A stretch of DNA of 7,913 nt. Source: Myxococcales bacterium (GTDB lineage: Bacteria > Myxococcota_C > UBA6777). The position numbers and the translations under genes were made by a program. Where the stretch lies: the NCBI GenBank assembly GCA_027005175.1, contig JALTMC010000798.1, forward strand, positions 1-7,913, in the 5' to 3' direction. Positions within the stretch are counted from its first letter, which is position 1. Each line of letters begins with the position of its first letter. The notes under the pieces are model-generated. The model ran no database searches. It was not told where the DNA came from and saw nothing but the letters and a program-made list of their open reading frames with translations. This document shows positions 7,371 through 7,913 of this stretch, one piece after another.

Positions 7371-7913
7371 ATGATCGCAAGGTTGCACGGCAAATTGGCT
7401 GTCAAAGGGTTGGACCGATTAATTGTGGATGTGGGCGGTGTGGGTTATGAAGTGATGATCTCTCTTAAAACCCACACCGCCCTGCCTGAGGAAGGGCAGG
7501 ATGCCATGCTCCTTATTCATTCACATATTCGGGAAGACGCCTTTAATCTTCTGGGCTTCGCAACCCAAGATGAACTTGATCTATTTCGTATGTTGATTCA
7601 AATCTCTGGCATTGGTCCTCGTATGGCACTGAACTTACTGAGTCATATTACACCTGGAGACTTTGTCGATACGATCAAACGTGAAAACTTAAAGCGTCTG
7701 ACCTCCATTCCGGGGATTGGCAAGCGTAAAGCGGAACGAATGATTGTTGAGTTGCGCGACAAGCTGATCGACATCGACCTTGGACTTTCTGCTGTGGAAG
7801 TTCAACAAGCAGAGAAGAACAAGGCTATTTTGCGCGATTTGCACTCTGCGCTTGTCAACTTTGGCTATCGTGCTGCACAGATTGAGAAGGTTGTAGCTAT
7901 GATGGAACCGGAG
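7371..7913 (+). CDS. ruvA: Holliday junction branch migration protein RuvA (3' end outside window)
   Basis: RuvA binds four-way DNA junctions as a tetramer and loads the RuvB helicase to drive branch migration in recombinational repair. The 181 codons present cover nearly all of the usual 190-205 residues; the frame is open to the window edge and no stop is seen. Domain I is the N-terminal OB fold (MIARLHGKLA...VDVGGVGYEV, about 1-65, with REDAFNLLGF at 54-63). Domain II holds two helix-hairpin-helix motifs, ISGIGPRMALNLL (78-90) and IPGIGKRKAERMIVEL (113-128). A linker (about 135-150) leads to domain III, the RuvB-contacting part, of which ALVNFGYRAAQIEKVV is visible. The gene is divergent from ligA, with 120 bp between the starts. 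No ruvC lies immediately upstream, unlike the common ruvC-ruvA-ruvB order; ruvB could follow outside the window. Confidence 0.98.
   Translation, partial: MIARLHGKLAVKGLDRLIVDVGGVGYEVMISLKTHTALPEEGQDAMLLIHSHIREDAFNLLGFATQDELDLFRMLIQISGIGPRMALNLLSHITPGDFVDTIKRENLKRLTSIPGIGKRKAERMIVELRDKLIDIDLGLSAVEVQQAEKNKAILRDLHSALVNFGYRAAQIEKVVAMMEPE

Overview
The window comes from a bacterial chromosome of roughly balanced base composition. It holds six protein genes. Two are housekeeping genes identified with near certainty: ligA (NAD-dependent DNA ligase, minus strand) and ruvA (Holliday junction protein, plus strand, cut off by the right edge). The other four encode envelope or secreted proteins. A lipoprotein built of ASH/HYDIN-like beta repeats next to a eukaryote-like cysteine-repeat secreted protein suggests a Myxococcota/Bradymonadales-type or other deltaproteobacterial lineage. 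This is inference from domain style, because no taxonomic marker in the window settles it.

Layout, left to right. 1-184: no supportable gene. 185-1741 (+): ASH-repeat lipoprotein. 1790-2683 (-): secreted protein with five 39-residue six-cysteine repeats of VWC/pacifastin type, convergent with the lipoprotein. 2684-2951: a non-coding interval unusually rich in inverted repeats and GC, a candidate structured RNA, leader or gene remnant. 2952-4430 (-): about 12-helix membrane protein of unknown function. 4512-4919 (-): four-helix DoxX-like membrane protein just upstream of it, probably in the same transcript. 4920-5159: intergenic, with 4.8 perfect copies of a 21-bp tandem repeat directly after the ligA stop. 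5160-7250 (-): ligA. 7251-7370: compact divergent regulatory region with credible promoters for both flanking genes and two dyads 19 bp apart. 7371-7913 (+): ruvA.

The functional links are modest. ligA and ruvA are both DNA replication/repair genes that share a divergent control region, and overlapping promoters plus operator-like dyads suggest linked regulation. The two minus-strand membrane proteins look like an operon. The lipoprotein and the cysteine-repeat protein are both exported but transcribed towards each other. I see no phage, transposon, CRISPR or defence system. The least explained elements are the folded interval at 2735-2941, the 21-bp array at 5055-5155 and the cysteine-repeat protein.
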